A stretch of DNA of 51,722 bases from an uncultured Planctomycetota bacterium. Lineage in GTDB: Bacteria > Planctomycetota > Planctomycetia > Gemmatales > HRBIN36. Every line of letters begins with the position of its first letter. Position 1 is the first letter of the stretch. The stretch lies in contig CALFAY010000037.1 in assembly GCA_937944855.1 (NCBI GenBank), positions 1 to 51,722 of the forward strand, read 5' to 3'. A model generated the notes under the pieces. The model did no database searches, was not told the DNA's origin, and saw nothing but the letters and a program-made list of their open reading frames with translations. A program made the translations under genes and the position numbers. This document shows, piece by piece, positions 8,329 to 16,947 of this stretch.

Positions 8329-9270
8329 ATGGCGAAAGACATGGCATCACAGGTCCAGACTGCTTGCAGAACGGATTGGCCGCATGTCGTGCGGCTGGTG
8401 TGCCACCATCTGCCGCCGGAGCGCCGGACCGTAGCTGCTCACCAGATCGCCGCTCAGATGGAGCGTGGCGAGTTGTCGGCTGAAAGCCTCCGTGTGGTCC
8501 GCGGACCGGACGGCATCGGCGGAGCCATGCTGCATCTGTGCCTGCCGGGGCATAGTGCGGTGGTCTGGCCGCCGTGGGCTGCCGATGGTTCCGATCGCCA
8601 AGCGGTCGAAGATCTGCTGGTTCAGGACGCCCTGCGCCTCCTTCGGAGTCGCGGCGTCACGGTGTGCGCGGCTGAGTTGGCTTGTGAAACCTTTTCCACC
8701 TTTTCTCCGCCGTTGCTTCGCCAGGGCTTTCGCCGCGTGACACGTCTTCGGGAGCTGGCCCTGGATCTGCACTTCGGCCTCCCCACCGGACTGAACGTCC
8801 AGCCGCCGACCGACCTGCAATTTCTGCCCTACTGCGAAGCTGATCCCGGGCAGTTCCTGGCGACGCTGGAGGAGACCTACCAGGATTCGCTGGACTTTCC
8901 CGAGGTCAATGAGGCGCGAACCGCCCAAGACGCCTTGGAAAGCTACCGCAACCATGGACGGGCCGATCCCCGCCTATGGTGGCTTGTTCTGCGGAGTGGG
9001 CGGCCCGTGGGCGTCGTGATCGTGGACCTGGCACGCAAACCTGAAGGAAACCTGCTCTATCTCGGAGTCGTGCCGTCGGCTCGCGGCCAAGGACTGGGCC
9101 GCGTGCTGCTCGCTCATGCCGCCAGGCAATCGCTCGCGGCGGGAGCGTCGTCGTTGACCTTGGCGGTGGACGCGCGCAATGCCCCGGCGCTGCGGTTGTA
9201 TCGCAGGGCGGGATTTCGAGGCGAGGGGCAGTGGGAAGTGTTGTTGGCGATTCTAGGTGCAGAAGGTTGA
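8329..9270 (+). CDS. GNAT family N-acetyltransferase
   Basis: A 313-residue protein whose C-terminal half (about residues 195-310) is a clear GNAT domain: a strand ending VVIVDLARK, then [22 protein letters not shown], which contains the acetyl-CoA pyrophosphate-binding RGQGLG motif, and later LAVDARNAPALRLYRRAGF, the standard closing block. The N-terminal half is about the size of a second, degenerate GNAT domain, with HLCLPGHSAVVWPPW as a possible strand, an arrangement also seen in MshD-type proteins. The acceptor substrate cannot be told. No strong ribosome binding site precedes the ATG; a later start is possible. Confidence 0.83.
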   Translation: MAKDMASQVQTACRTDWPHVVRLVCHHLPPERRTVAAHQIAAQMERGELSAESLRVVRGPDGIGGAMLHLCLPGHSAVVWPPWAADGSDRQAVEDLLVQDALRLLRSRGVTVCAAELACETFSTFSPPLLRQGFRRVTRLRELALDLHFGLPTGLNVQPPTDLQFLPYCEADPGQFLATLEETYQDSLDFPEVNEARTAQDALESYRNHGRADPRLWWLVLRSGRPVGVVIVDLARKPEGNLLYLGVVPSARGQGLGRVLLAHAARQSLAAGASSLTLAVDARNAPALRLYRRAGFRGEGQWEVLLAILGAEG

Positions 9271-9351
9271 CAAGCTCGGATTCCCTCCCCATGATTGAGG
9301 TCCACCAAACGATCCCATAACCTCATGCACGCTTGACACGGAGGCCGATTC

Positions 9352-10521
9352 ATGGGCTTCAAGCAGACGGAAACCCACCGCAACGGCAAAGGCTCGTACC
9401 ATCAGATCGGTCTGGTCCGGGGCCAGTTCGGCGACATTCCGGAAGACGAATGGCTCCAGTTCATCGCCGAAGCCGGCTTCGACGGCTGGGAAGAGGCCAG
9501 TTGGGAATTGGACCTGGCCAAGTGCCGGGACGATGCCGGGGCCAAGGCCTACGCTCAGTCCCGCGTGGACAAGGCTAGGAAGCACGGGCTGGAGATCTTT
9601 ACCGTGGCGGTGCATTTGCAGGGTCAGGCCCTGGGCGATGAGCCGTCGGCCAAGACGCTGCAATTCGTCGGCGGGGAGGCGGTCGAAGCCTACAAGCGTT
9701 GGCGGGCAGCGGGCAACCAGCCGCCGCGTACCGATCCGTACTATGTTCCCGAGGACGTCGGCAAGTTGATCCACAAGCAGGCCCTGGAAGCGCTCCTAGG
9801 AGCGGCTCGGCTGGCCCATCACCTGGGCAAACTCCAGAATCGCCGCGTCTGCCTTCCGGGATTCACCGGCTCGCCGGCCCACTGCTGGAGCCATTGGTTC
9901 GAGTTTCCGCCCCGACCGAAGAACATCGGCGGCTACGACATCCCCGAAGTGCTGCACGTCAGCCTGGAACTCCTGGTCGAACGCTTCGGGCCGTTCCTCG
10001 ACCTGTGCAAGAACCTGGGTGTGACCTTCGACCTCGAATGCCATCCCAGCGAACGGGCTATGGGCGACATCGCCAGCGCCGAGGAGTATCTGAAGTTCAT
10101 GGACAAGAACGGTTACGCCTCGGTGGTCGGCTTCAACCTCGATGGTTCGCACATGGAATGGCAAGGGGTTTCGGTCATTCAGTTCATCCGCGAGTTCGGG
10201 GAGCGGATCCACTGTGCCCACATCAAGGGCGTGTACGTCAGCCGGGAACACACCCGCAACGGTCTGCTCGGCGGTCATCAGCCGATGGGCCACAAGCACA
10301 ACGGCTGGAACTTCGTCACCGCCGGGACGCAGCGGGACGCCAACTCGGTCGAGGAAATCATGATCGAGTTGAACCGCTCGGGCTATGACGGCGCGGTGTC
10401 CATCGAATGGGAGGACAACGACGCCGACAAGCGGGCCGGGGCCAGGGCGGCCCTGGCGAATGTGCGCCGCGGAGACCTGCCGCCCAGCCGGGGACGGCAC
10501 GACGAGACGCTGCGGGCCTGA
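9352..10521 (+). CDS. Sugar phosphate isomerase/epimerase-like TIM barrel
   Basis: A 389-residue protein of the AP endonuclease family 2 fold (xylose isomerase-like TIM barrel). Metal-site-like residues occur in VTFDLECHPSER, GFNLDGSHMEW, CAHIKGVYVS and VSIEWEDND, in the order expected for the Glu-Asp-His-Glu set of these enzymes. The segment with SREHTRNGLLGGHQP between strands 7 and 8 is typical of the long planctomycete versions. These enzymes isomerise or epimerise sugars or inositol derivatives; the exact substrate is not visible. A GGAGG lies 10 bases upstream of the ATG. The region after its stop holds hairpin-forming repeats. Confidence 0.87.
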   Translation: MGFKQTETHRNGKGSYHQIGLVRGQFGDIPEDEWLQFIAEAGFDGWEEASWELDLAKCRDDAGAKAYAQSRVDKARKHGLEIFTVAVHLQGQALGDEPSAKTLQFVGGEAVEAYKRWRAAGNQPPRTDPYYVPEDVGKLIHKQALEALLGAARLAHHLGKLQNRRVCLPGFTGSPAHCWSHWFEFPPRPKNIGGYDIPEVLHVSLELLVERFGPFLDLCKNLGVTFDLECHPSERAMGDIASAEEYLKFMDKNGYASVVGFNLDGSHMEWQGVSVIQFIREFGERIHCAHIKGVYVSREHTRNGLLGGHQPMGHKHNGWNFVTAGTQRDANSVEEIMIELNRSGYDGAVSIEWEDNDADKRAGARAALANVRRGDLPPSRGRHDETLRA

Positions 10522-10532
10522 GGCTTCGACTC

Positions 10533-10633
10533 GGCGAGCGGTCGGCGTTCCCCTCTGTGACCCCCGCAGACACGGCAAGCGGTAAGCGTCAGTCCTCCGA
10601 TATGGCGAGCGGAGGGCTTCAGCCTCGCGGTAT
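10533..10633 (+). repeat. Three degenerate copies of a GGCGAGCGG hairpin element
   Basis: Starting 12 bases after the epimerase stop there are three similar units, at 10533-10560, 10574-10603 and 10604-10633. Each begins GGCGAGCGG or GGCAAGCGG and continues with a GCGTCAGYCCTCCG-like segment. A fourth related copy lies after trpC at 18969-18998, where the core GGAGGGC-GTCA-GCCTTCC can fold as a 7-bp hairpin. This looks like a REP-type dispersed element or terminator-associated repeat. Confidence 0.6.
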
Positions 10634-10709
10634 CGGCCAGTTGACGCGGACCGCTCGCAGTACCGGCTCACGCTGGCCGCTCACCTTCCATGCCGCCCCC
10701 TCAGCGTGA

Positions 10710-10715
10710 TATACT
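10710..10715 (+). promoter_or_regulatory. Possible -10 element for the CRTAC1 gene
   Basis: TATACT, five of six matches to the sigma-70 -10 consensus, lies 45 bases before the ATG at 10760. The position 17-18 bases upstream has no convincing -35 box, so the call rests on the -10 alone. Confidence 0.35.
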
Positions 10716-10759
10716 GACCCGAAGCGTAATTCCTTTCTTGGCGTTCCTGGAGCCGCTTC

Positions 10760-12601
10760 ATGCGCAAAACCCTTCTGATCATCGCCGTCGTCTTCCTCGT
10801 CCTTGGAATGTCACTGATTCTCGGGTTGTATCTGTTGTTGAGTCGGATCGGTCCCGAAGAAGCCCCGCGGCCTCCCGAACAGAAAGCCTACGGGGTCACT
10901 CCGCTGGTCCGGATTCAGCCGCCGTCTGTGACCTTCACCGAGGTGACCGCCGAAAGCGGCGTCGATTTCGTGCATGTTCACGGCGGATACGGCCGCAAGC
11001 TCCTGCCGGAGACAATGGGTTCCGGGGTGTTGGTCTTCGACTTCGATCAAGACGGCCACCAGGACTTGCTGTTCGTCAACAGCACCCGCTGGCCGCACCA
11101 TCGTTATGAGGATCCCGCCCCGCGCACCCGCATGGCCCTGTACCGCAACGACGGCACCGGCCGCTTCACCGATGTCACCGCCGCCGTCGGCCTGGCCGAC
11201 ATCGACTGCTACGGCATGGGCGCCGCGGCTGGCGACATCGACAACGACGGCAATCCCGATCTGCTCGTCACGGCCCTGAACCGCTGCTATCTGTTCCGCA
11301 ATGAGCGGGGCCAACGCTTCGTGGACATCACCGAAGCGGCCGGTTTAATCTGTCCCGGGTGGTCCACCAGTGCCGCGTTTCTCGACTACGACCTCGACGG
11401 CAAACTCGACATCTTCATCTGCCACTACGTCCGCTGGACGCCAGAAACCGACCTGCATTGCACATTGATCGGCAGCGAGAAGTCCTACTGTCAGCCGTTC
11501 CTGTACGAAGGGGAGCATTGCCAGTTGTTCCGCAACCTGGGCGACTTGCGTTTCGCGGACGTGTCCAGGGAAGCGGGCTTGCACATTTACGATGTGCTGG
11601 GGCAGAAACCGGCGTCGAAGGCCCTGGGCGTCGCGGTTCACGATTACAACGACGACGGCTGGCCGGACATCGCCGTGGCCAACGACACCACCCCCAACTT
11701 CCTGTTCCACAATAACGGCGACGGGACGTTCACGAATGTCGGCGGTCGCAAGGGCGTGGAGCTTATCAACGAGGGACGCGGCTCCGCCCGGGGCGCGATG
11801 GGCATCTTCTGGGGGTACTATCGGGACGGCGAAACGCTCGGCCTGGCCATCGCCAACTTCTCCAACGAGCCGAACGGCCTGCTCAAGTACAACAAACGGC
11901 GGGACATCTTCGTGGACGTCGCCAACGCCGAGGGGGTCGGGGGACCGAGTCGGCTGCCGCTGAAGTTCGGCCTGTTTTTCTTCGATTATGACCTCGACGG
12001 CCGGCTGGATCTGTTCACGAGCAACGGGCATATCGAGCCGGAGATCAGCCGGGTCCAGGCCGGGGCGACCTACGCCCAGCCGCCGCAGTTGTTCTGGAAC
12101 GCCGGGCCGACCGGCGAAGGCTGTTACCGCGAAGTGGAACCGGCCCATGCCGGAGCAGACCTGTTCAAGCCGCGAGTCGGCCGGGGAGCGGCCTTCGGCG
12201 ACCTGGACGGCGACGGCGATCAAGACATCGTGCTGAACAACAACAACGAGCCAGCAACGATTCTTCGCAACGACTGCCCGCCGACGGCGCAGGCGATTCG
12301 CCTCCGGCTGCGGGGAGTGGAAGCGAACCGAGATGCCTACGGTGCTCGGGTCCGGATCTGGGCCGGCGGCCAGATGCAGCAGGCCGAACTCAACAGCGGC
12401 GGCAGCTACCTCAGCCAGTGCGAATCCGTCCTGACCTTCGGCCTCAGAAGCCACAAGTACGTCGAGCGGATCGAGGTCATCTGGCCGACCCGCGACCGCC
12501 GCTCCGCCACGTTCTCCCAATTGGAAGCGGGATACACCTACTTGATCGACGAAAAGGACGGATTGGTCGCGGCAACGCCCTTCCGTCGCGCGAGTCCATG
12601 A
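10760..12601 (+). CDS. CRTAC1-type FG-GAP/ASPIC repeat exported protein
   Basis: A 613-residue protein with an N-terminal membrane segment (TLLIIAVVFLVLGMSLILGL) that may be a signal or an anchor. At least six FG-GAP/VCBS repeats carry the calcium-binding pattern DxDxDGxxD: DFDQDGHQD, DIDNDGNPD, DYDLDGKLD, DYNDDGWPD, DYDLDGRLD and DLDGDGDQD. They should build an integrin-alpha-like propeller. The C-terminal 100 residues form the UnbV/ASPIC domain (RLRLRGVEANRDAYGARVRI ... RIEVIWPT). Members are common in planctomycetes and are thought to act at the cell surface or in the periplasm, perhaps in binding carbohydrates or proteins; no enzyme activity is established. It stands alone, with the small basic gene converging on its end. 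Confidence 0.9.
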   Translation: MRKTLLIIAVVFLVLGMSLILGLYLLLSRIGPEEAPRPPEQKAYGVTPLVRIQPPSVTFTEVTAESGVDFVHVHGGYGRKLLPETMGSGVLVFDFDQDGHQDLLFVNSTRWPHHRYEDPAPRTRMALYRNDGTGRFTDVTAAVGLADIDCYGMGAAAGDIDNDGNPDLLVTALNRCYLFRNERGQRFVDITEAAGLICPGWSTSAAFLDYDLDGKLDIFICHYVRWTPETDLHCTLIGSEKSYCQPFLYEGEHCQLFRNLGDLRFADVSREAGLHIYDVLGQKPASKALGVAVHDYNDDGWPDIAVANDTTPNFLFHNNGDGTFTNVGGRKGVELINEGRGSARGAMGIFWGYYRDGETLGLAIANFSNEPNGLLKYNKRRDIFVDVANAEGVGGPSRLPLKFGLFFFDYDLDGRLDLFTSNGHIEPEISRVQAGATYAQPPQLFWNAGPTGEGCYREVEPAHAGADLFKPRVGRGAAFGDLDGDGDQDIVLNNNNEPATILRNDCPPTAQAIRLRLRGVEANRDAYGARVRIWAGGQMQQAELNSGGSYLSQCESVLTFGLRSHKYVERIEVIWPTRDRRSATFSQLEAGYTYLIDEKDGLVAATPFRRASP

Positions 12602-12621
12602 CCGGCACCGCGGGATTCCGC

Positions 12622-12786
12622 CTACTTCTTCTTGCCCTTGCCCTTGGTCTTCTTGGCGGGTTTCTTGGCTGAGGCGGAGGCGGGCTTTGCCTTGGCTTTG
12701 CTCTTGTTTTTGCCTTTGCCGAAAATCGCTTCCCAGCCTTCCGCGTACTTCTGGGTTTCCGCCAGTCCCACGCGAACGATGCTCAT
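12622..12786 (-). CDS. 54-residue lysine-rich small protein
   Basis: Between the CRTAC1 and DUF6941 genes a short minus-strand frame starts with ATG at 12786, has GGGGGAGAG 10 bases upstream and ends with TAG at 12624-12622. The N-terminal half reads MSIVRVGLAETQKYAEGWEA then IFGKG, and the rest is Lys/Ala/Pro/Gly repeats ending in GKGKKK. The basic tail resembles histone H1/HU-like tails and may bind nucleic acid, which is inference. From memory, similar short proteins beginning MSIVRVGLAET occur in other planctomycetes, but I could not check this. The ribosome binding site and compositional bias make it a credible gene. It lies downstream of the DUF6941 gene in the same direction. Confidence 0.72.
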   Translation of the reverse strand: MSIVRVGLAETQKYAEGWEAIFGKGKNKSKAKAKPASASAKKPAKKTKGKGKKK

Positions 12787-12848
12787 TGCCTGCAACTCTC
12801 CCCCATCGCCCCAGGCGGGCAGTCCACCACGAAAGATACCACACCGGC

Positions 12849-12892
12849 GTCGGCGTTTCCCTGTCGCTTCGCGGGGTCGGCAGGACGCCGAC
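12849..12892. repeat. Inverted repeat GTCGGCGT/ACGCCGAC
   Basis: An 8-bp perfect inverted repeat at 12849-12856 and 12885-12892 with a 28-base loop, lying between the DUF6941 stop and the small basic gene. It could be the DUF6941 terminator, although no T-run follows. The left arm and what follows, GTCGGCGTTTCCCT, resembles GTCGGCGTTCCCCT in the repeat unit at about 10541. Confidence 0.4.
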
Positions 12893-13004
12893 TGCGCGCG
12901 ACCGGATCACGCTCTTCGACTAGGATACCGCCTTGCTGTGCAGGTGGAAAGCCGCGAATCTCTCAAACTCGGACCGGGGTTGCGGGGAAGGAGGGGGCAG
13001 GCGG

Positions 13005-13454
13005 TCACTCGGCCGTTTCCAACTCGCACTCTTCCACGAGCGTGATGTGAAACTTCCGCTCGCAAAGCAGCGAATTTCCTGCATATAATTGGAAGCGATA
13101 TTCGCCCGGTTCGGGAAACTCGCAGCCGCAAAAGCCCATATTGATTTCCACCACCGCGAGCGGATCCGGGAAGCGAACCTCCTGCACCGTGCTGAACAAC
13201 TCCTCATCCTGAGCGGCGCGAGTACACCGCAGCTGGAGCTTGACCGTGCCGTAGCCTTCCGTCAGGGCGAGGAAGACGTGCAATTCGTTGACGATACAGG
13301 GCAGGTCCGTGGTGGCGATGGCGTCGAACAGCCCGATCAGGCTCTTCTTGCCGGATATGCGGTCGTCGATGACCATGTCGCAGATAATCATGGCCAGGAC
13401 GTGCGGCAGACACGGACGCACCTTGCTGGATTTCTCGACTTCCACGGGTCGCAT
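13005..13454 (-). CDS. DUF6941-type protein, function unknown
   Basis: A 149-residue soluble protein. The N-terminal block, LAMIICDMVIDDRISGKKS then LIGLFDAI, is the hallmark of a small family I know from planctomycetes and other bacteria as DUF6941. It continues with strand-rich segments (ELHVFLALTEGYGTVKLQL, VEINMGFCGCEFPEPGEYRF) that suggest an all-beta fold, and the last strand has HITLVEE. The function is unknown. It is divergent from mfd; the 114-base gap holds a TTATAA core that can serve as -10 in both directions. The small lysine-rich gene lies 218 bases downstream on the same strand. Confidence 0.78.
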   Translation of the reverse strand: MRPVEVEKSSKVRPCLPHVLAMIICDMVIDDRISGKKSLIGLFDAIATTDLPCIVNELHVFLALTEGYGTVKLQLRCTRAAQDEELFSTVQEVRFPDPLAVVEINMGFCGCEFPEPGEYRFQLYAGNSLLCERKFHITLVEECELETAE

Positions 13455-13543
13455 CTCGTCGCGATCTTCGAATCGGGGCGAACTGCCTTGGTCGTTCGCC
13501 TGGGGCGAAACGGCGATTGGCGAAACTGGGCGTTGCTGGGAGA

Positions 13544-13551
13544 ATTATAAC
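13544..13551. promoter_or_regulatory. Symmetric -10 region between DUF6941 gene and mfd
   Basis: The sequence ATTATAAC contains TATAAC on the plus strand (13546-13551), facing mfd, and a perfect TATAAT on the minus strand (13549-13544), facing the DUF6941 gene. Neither direction has a convincing -35. The start of mfd would be about 11 bases after the predicted transcription start, so its leader would be very short. Confidence 0.45.
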
Positions 13552-13568
13552 AGCGAATCGGAGCGGAG

Positions 13569-16500
13569 ATGGCGACAAAAACCGGGAAACCAGGACCGAC
13601 GACGCTCGCGGACCTTCCGGACGTACTGGCAGCCCAGCCCGGAATCGCCGAAGTGCTGGCGGCGCTACGGGCCGGGCTGTCTGCTGCCGTGGACGGGGCC
13701 TGGGGTTCGTCCGCTTCCCTGTCCGCCGCCCTGCTGGCTCGCCATGTCCCCAGGACTCTGCTTGTCGTCCTGGCGCACGCCTCCGATGTCGATGCCTGGT
13801 GCGAGGACCTCAGCGCCTTTGCCAACCTGCGTCCGGTCGTTTTTCCGGCCTGGGAACGCTCCGGGGATCGGCTGCTGGCGGACGACGTTTTCGGCCAGCG
13901 GCTCAAGGTGCTCAAACTCCTTCACGGCGCTTTGCCGCCGCGGGTAGTCGTTACGACGTTCATGGCCCTCATGCAGCCGACGCCCACGGCGGAGCTTTTG
14001 GCCCGCCACACCCGCGCTCTGCGCACCGGCGACACGCTCGATCCCGAAGAACTGGTCCGCTGGCTGGTCGAAGGCGGCATGACGCGGCGGGAAGTCGTCG
14101 AACTGCCCGGCGAGTTCAGCCGACGCGGGGGCATCGTGGACATCTTTCCCAACGACGCCGAACTGCCGGTCCGGCTGGAGTTCTTTGGCGACCAGCTGGA
14201 AAGCCTCCGCTGGTTCGATCCCGCCACCCAGCGAAGCCGCGAGCCGTGCGACCGCTGGGATCTGACGCTCTTTCCACAGCAAGAGGAGCCGGCGAAGGCG
14301 TTTAAAGGCAATGGTGCTTCCCTGGCCGAGATGGCGACATCCCCTTTCGCTGACCATCTGCCCCAGGGAAGCTGGATCGCTCTGATCGAGCCGGGCGATT
14401 TGCATGAACAGGGCCGGGCTTACCTGGAACGGACCTCGGAATGGCGCGGGCTATATGGCGTCGAAGCGGTGTTTCAACACCTGTTCGCCAGGCCGAACAT
14501 CACCGTCACGACCCTGCCCGTATCCACGGTGGAGACGTCGGCCCATCTGCGGTGCGAATCGGTCGAGCGTTTCAGCGGGGCGCTGGACAAGGTGCGGGAG
14601 GAGTTGGACAGCGTCGCCGCGACCGAGACCGTCTTTCTGGCTTGTCCGAGCGAAGGGGAGCGGCAGCGGCTCCAGGAAGTGTTCGCTTCGAGCGAGTTGG
14701 CGGTCAGCGGTCGGCTGCACATCGTCCCGGGCAAAGTCCGGGCCGGGTTCCGTCTCGTTGATCCCGGCATTCTGGTGCTCAGCAGCCAGGAGTTATTCCA
14801 TCGCCAGGCTCTGCACGTCCGACGGCCGACAGCGCGACGCTACGAATCGCGGGCCATCGACAGCTTCCTCGACCTCAACGAAGGCGATCTGGTCGTCCAC
14901 GTCGGCCACGGCATCGCCCGCTACCGCGGCATGACCATTTTGGAAACCAAGGGACACGCCGAAGAGCACCTGATCCTGGAATTCGCCGATCACGTTCTTC
15001 TGTATGTGCCGTCGGCAAACATTGATCTGGTGCAGAAATACATCGGCGGACCCCGAGCGGAGCCGGAGCTTTCCAAACTCGGCGGGACGGCCTGGCAGAA
15101 GCGGAAGCAGCGGGTCGAGGAAGCGGTCGCCGATCTGGCCGCCGAGATGCTGGAAATCCAGGCCATCCGCGCGGCCCGGCCTGGAACGGCGTTTCCTCCG
15201 GATACCGAATGGCAGGCTGAATTCGAGGCGTCGTTTCCCTACGAAGAAACCCCCGACCAACTGACCACCTTGCAGGAGATCAAGGCCGACATGGAAAGTC
15301 CGCGGCCGATGGATCGCCTGATCTGCGGCGACGTCGGTTTCGGCAAGACCGAACTGGCCATCCGGGCCGCCTTCAAGGCCGTGGACTTCGGCAAACAAGT
15401 CGCCCTGCTCGTGCCCACCACGGTCTTGGCCGAACAGCACTACCGCACCTTCACCGCCCGCCTGGCCGAGTATCCGTTCACCGTCGCATGCCTCAGCCGA
15501 CTCCGTTCCGCCGCCGAACAACGCGACATCCTCTACCGCCTGGCCGAAGGGAGCATTGACATCATCATCGGCACTCATCGTCTGCTCAGCGTGGACGTGC
15601 AGTTCAAGGACCTTGGCTTGGTCATCATCGACGAAGAGCAGCGCTTCGGCGTCGAGCACAAGGAACGGCTCAAGAAGATGCGGGCGACAGTGGACGTGCT
15701 CACGCTGACGGCCACGCCCATCCCGCGGACGCTGCATCTGGCCCTCATGGGCATCCGCGACATCAGCAACCTCGAAACGCCGCCGCGGGACCGCCTGGCC
15801 ATCGAGACCCGCATCATCCGCTTCGACCCGGGTCTGATCCGCCATGCCATTCTGCGGGAGCTCAACCGCGAAGGGCAGGTCTTCTTCGTCCACAACCGCG
15901 TTTTCGACATCCAACAGGTCGCCGAGCGGCTGCACGAGATCGTTCCCGAGGCTCGCATCGTCATCGGCCACGGTCAGATGCCCGGCGAGCAGCTTGAAGA
16001 GACGATGCTCGAGTTCATCAACAAAAAAGCCGACATCCTCGTGGCCACGACCATCATCGAAAGCGGCCTCGACATCCCCAACGTCAACACCATCTTCATC
16101 GACGACGCCGACCAATACGGCCTGGCCGATCTGCATCAGCTTCGGGGCCGCGTCGGACGCTACCGCTATCGGGCCTACTGCTATCTGATCGTCGATCCAA
16201 GCCGGAACCTCACGCCGTCGGCGGTCAAGCGGCTCAAGGCCATCGAAGAGTTCACCGAGCTGGGCGCGGGCTTTCGCATCGCCATGCGCGACCTGGAAAT
16301 CCGCGGCGCGGGCAACATCCTGGGCACGCAGCAAAGCGGCCACATCGCCGCAGTCGGCTACGAACTGTACTGCCAGTTGTTGGAAAACGCCGTGCGGCGG
16401 GTCCGCAACGAGCCGGTGCGGGAACGGCTCGAAGTCGAAATCGACCTGCCGTGGCGAGCCTATTTCCCGCGTGATTATGTGCCGGGGCAGCGGCTCAAGA

Positions 16501-16874
16501 TCGAACTGTACCGGCGCTTGTCGCGGGTGAATCGGCTGGAACGGTTGGAAGAGTTTCGCCAGGAGCTGAGCGATCGCTTCGGCCCGCCGCCTCCGCCGGT
16601 GGAGTGGCTCCTGCGCTCCCAGGAACTTCGCATCCTGTGCAGCCGCTGGCAGATTGCCGGGCTTCGCGTGGAAACCCAGGCAGACAAGGCCGACCTCGTC
16701 TTCACCTATCGTTCGCCTGCCCGGATCGAACAGCTGAGCCGCTTGAGCGGCAAACGCCTGCGTATCGTGGATGAGCGCTCCGCCTACTGCCGACTGCGAC
16801 CGGAAGAGCGTTCCGCCGAGGGCATCTATCGCCTCGTCAAAACGCTGTTGCAGTCTTCCGCCGATTCGCTATAG
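13569..16874 (+). CDS. mfd: Transcription-repair coupling factor Mfd
   Basis: Mfd is an ATP-driven translocase that removes RNA polymerase stalled at DNA damage and recruits UvrA. The 1101-residue protein is near the usual 1100-1180. An N-terminal UvrB-like region ([20 protein letters not shown], then [13 protein letters not shown]) is followed by the RNA polymerase interaction domain ([15 protein letters not shown], about residues 438-520). The helicase core has Walker [11 protein letters not shown], the DEEQ box [25 protein letters not shown] and the TRG-type motif block ([26 protein letters not shown]). A C-terminal regulatory domain follows. GGAGCGG lies just before the ATG. The SurA-like gene follows by 73 bases, with a possible promoter over the mfd stop. 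Confidence 0.97.
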   Translation: MATKTGKPGPTTLADLPDVLAAQPGIAEVLAALRAGLSAAVDGAWGSSASLSAALLARHVPRTLLVVLAHASDVDAWCEDLSAFANLRPVVFPAWERSGDRLLADDVFGQRLKVLKLLHGALPPRVVVTTFMALMQPTPTAELLARHTRALRTGDTLDPEELVRWLVEGGMTRREVVELPGEFSRRGGIVDIFPNDAELPVRLEFFGDQLESLRWFDPATQRSREPCDRWDLTLFPQQEEPAKAFKGNGASLAEMATSPFADHLPQGSWIALIEPGDLHEQGRAYLERTSEWRGLYGVEAVFQHLFARPNITVTTLPVSTVETSAHLRCESVERFSGALDKVREELDSVAATETVFLACPSEGERQRLQEVFASSELAVSGRLHIVPGKVRAGFRLVDPGILVLSSQELFHRQALHVRRPTARRYESRAIDSFLDLNEGDLVVHVGHGIARYRGMTILETKGHAEEHLILEFADHVLLYVPSANIDLVQKYIGGPRAEPELSKLGGTAWQKRKQRVEEAVADLAAEMLEIQAIRAARPGTAFPPDTEWQAEFEASFPYEETPDQLTTLQEIKADMESPRPMDRLICGDVGFGKTELAIRAAFKAVDFGKQVALLVPTTVLAEQHYRTFTARLAEYPFTVACLSRLRSAAEQRDILYRLAEGSIDIIIGTHRLLSVDVQFKDLGLVIIDEEQRFGVEHKERLKKMRATVDVLTLTATPIPRTLHLALMGIRDISNLETPPRDRLAIETRIIRFDPGLIRHAILRELNREGQVFFVHNRVFDIQQVAERLHEIVPEARIVIGHGQMPGEQLEETMLEFINKKADILVATTIIESGLDIPNVNTIFIDDADQYGLADLHQLRGRVGRYRYRAYCYLIVDPSRNLTPSAVKRLKAIEEFTELGAGFRIAMRDLEIRGAGNILGTQQSGHIAAVGYELYCQLLENAVRRVRNEPVRERLEVEIDLPWRAYFPRDYVPGQRLKIELYRRLSRVNRLERLEEFRQELSDRFGPPPPPVEWLLRSQELRILCSRWQIAGLRVETQADKADLVFTYRSPARIEQLSRLSGKRLRIVDERSAYCRLRPEERSAEGIYRLVKTLLQSSADSL

Positions 16875-16875
16875 T
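16848..16875 (+). promoter_or_regulatory. Possible sigma-70 promoter for the peptidyl-prolyl isomerase gene
   Basis: TTGCAG (16848-16853), 16 bases, then TATAGT (16870-16875), overlapping the mfd stop codon. The expected start of transcription is near 16882, leaving a leader of about 65 bases to the isomerase ATG. Confidence 0.42.
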
Positions 16876-16947
16876 CCCGCGGCTTGGCCAGATCGCTTCG
16901 AGGCCGTCCCAGGCACAAAGGGTGGGACGTTGCAGGGGATGGGGACC

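Noticed and set aside
8012..8350. 112-codon minus-strand frame in the gap before the GNAT gene
   Set aside because: No domain, no ribosome binding site, Cys/Pro-rich composition; kept only as an intergenic note.
11345..12910. 521-codon minus-strand frame opposite the CRTAC1 gene
   Set aside because: Val/Gln/Ala-rich shadow of the FG-GAP repeats; it also conflicts with the better supported 54-residue gene on the same strand.
14793..16343. 516-codon minus-strand frame inside mfd
   Set aside because: It is complementary to the conserved helicase core of mfd and shows only the Asp/Gln/Arg-rich shadow composition.
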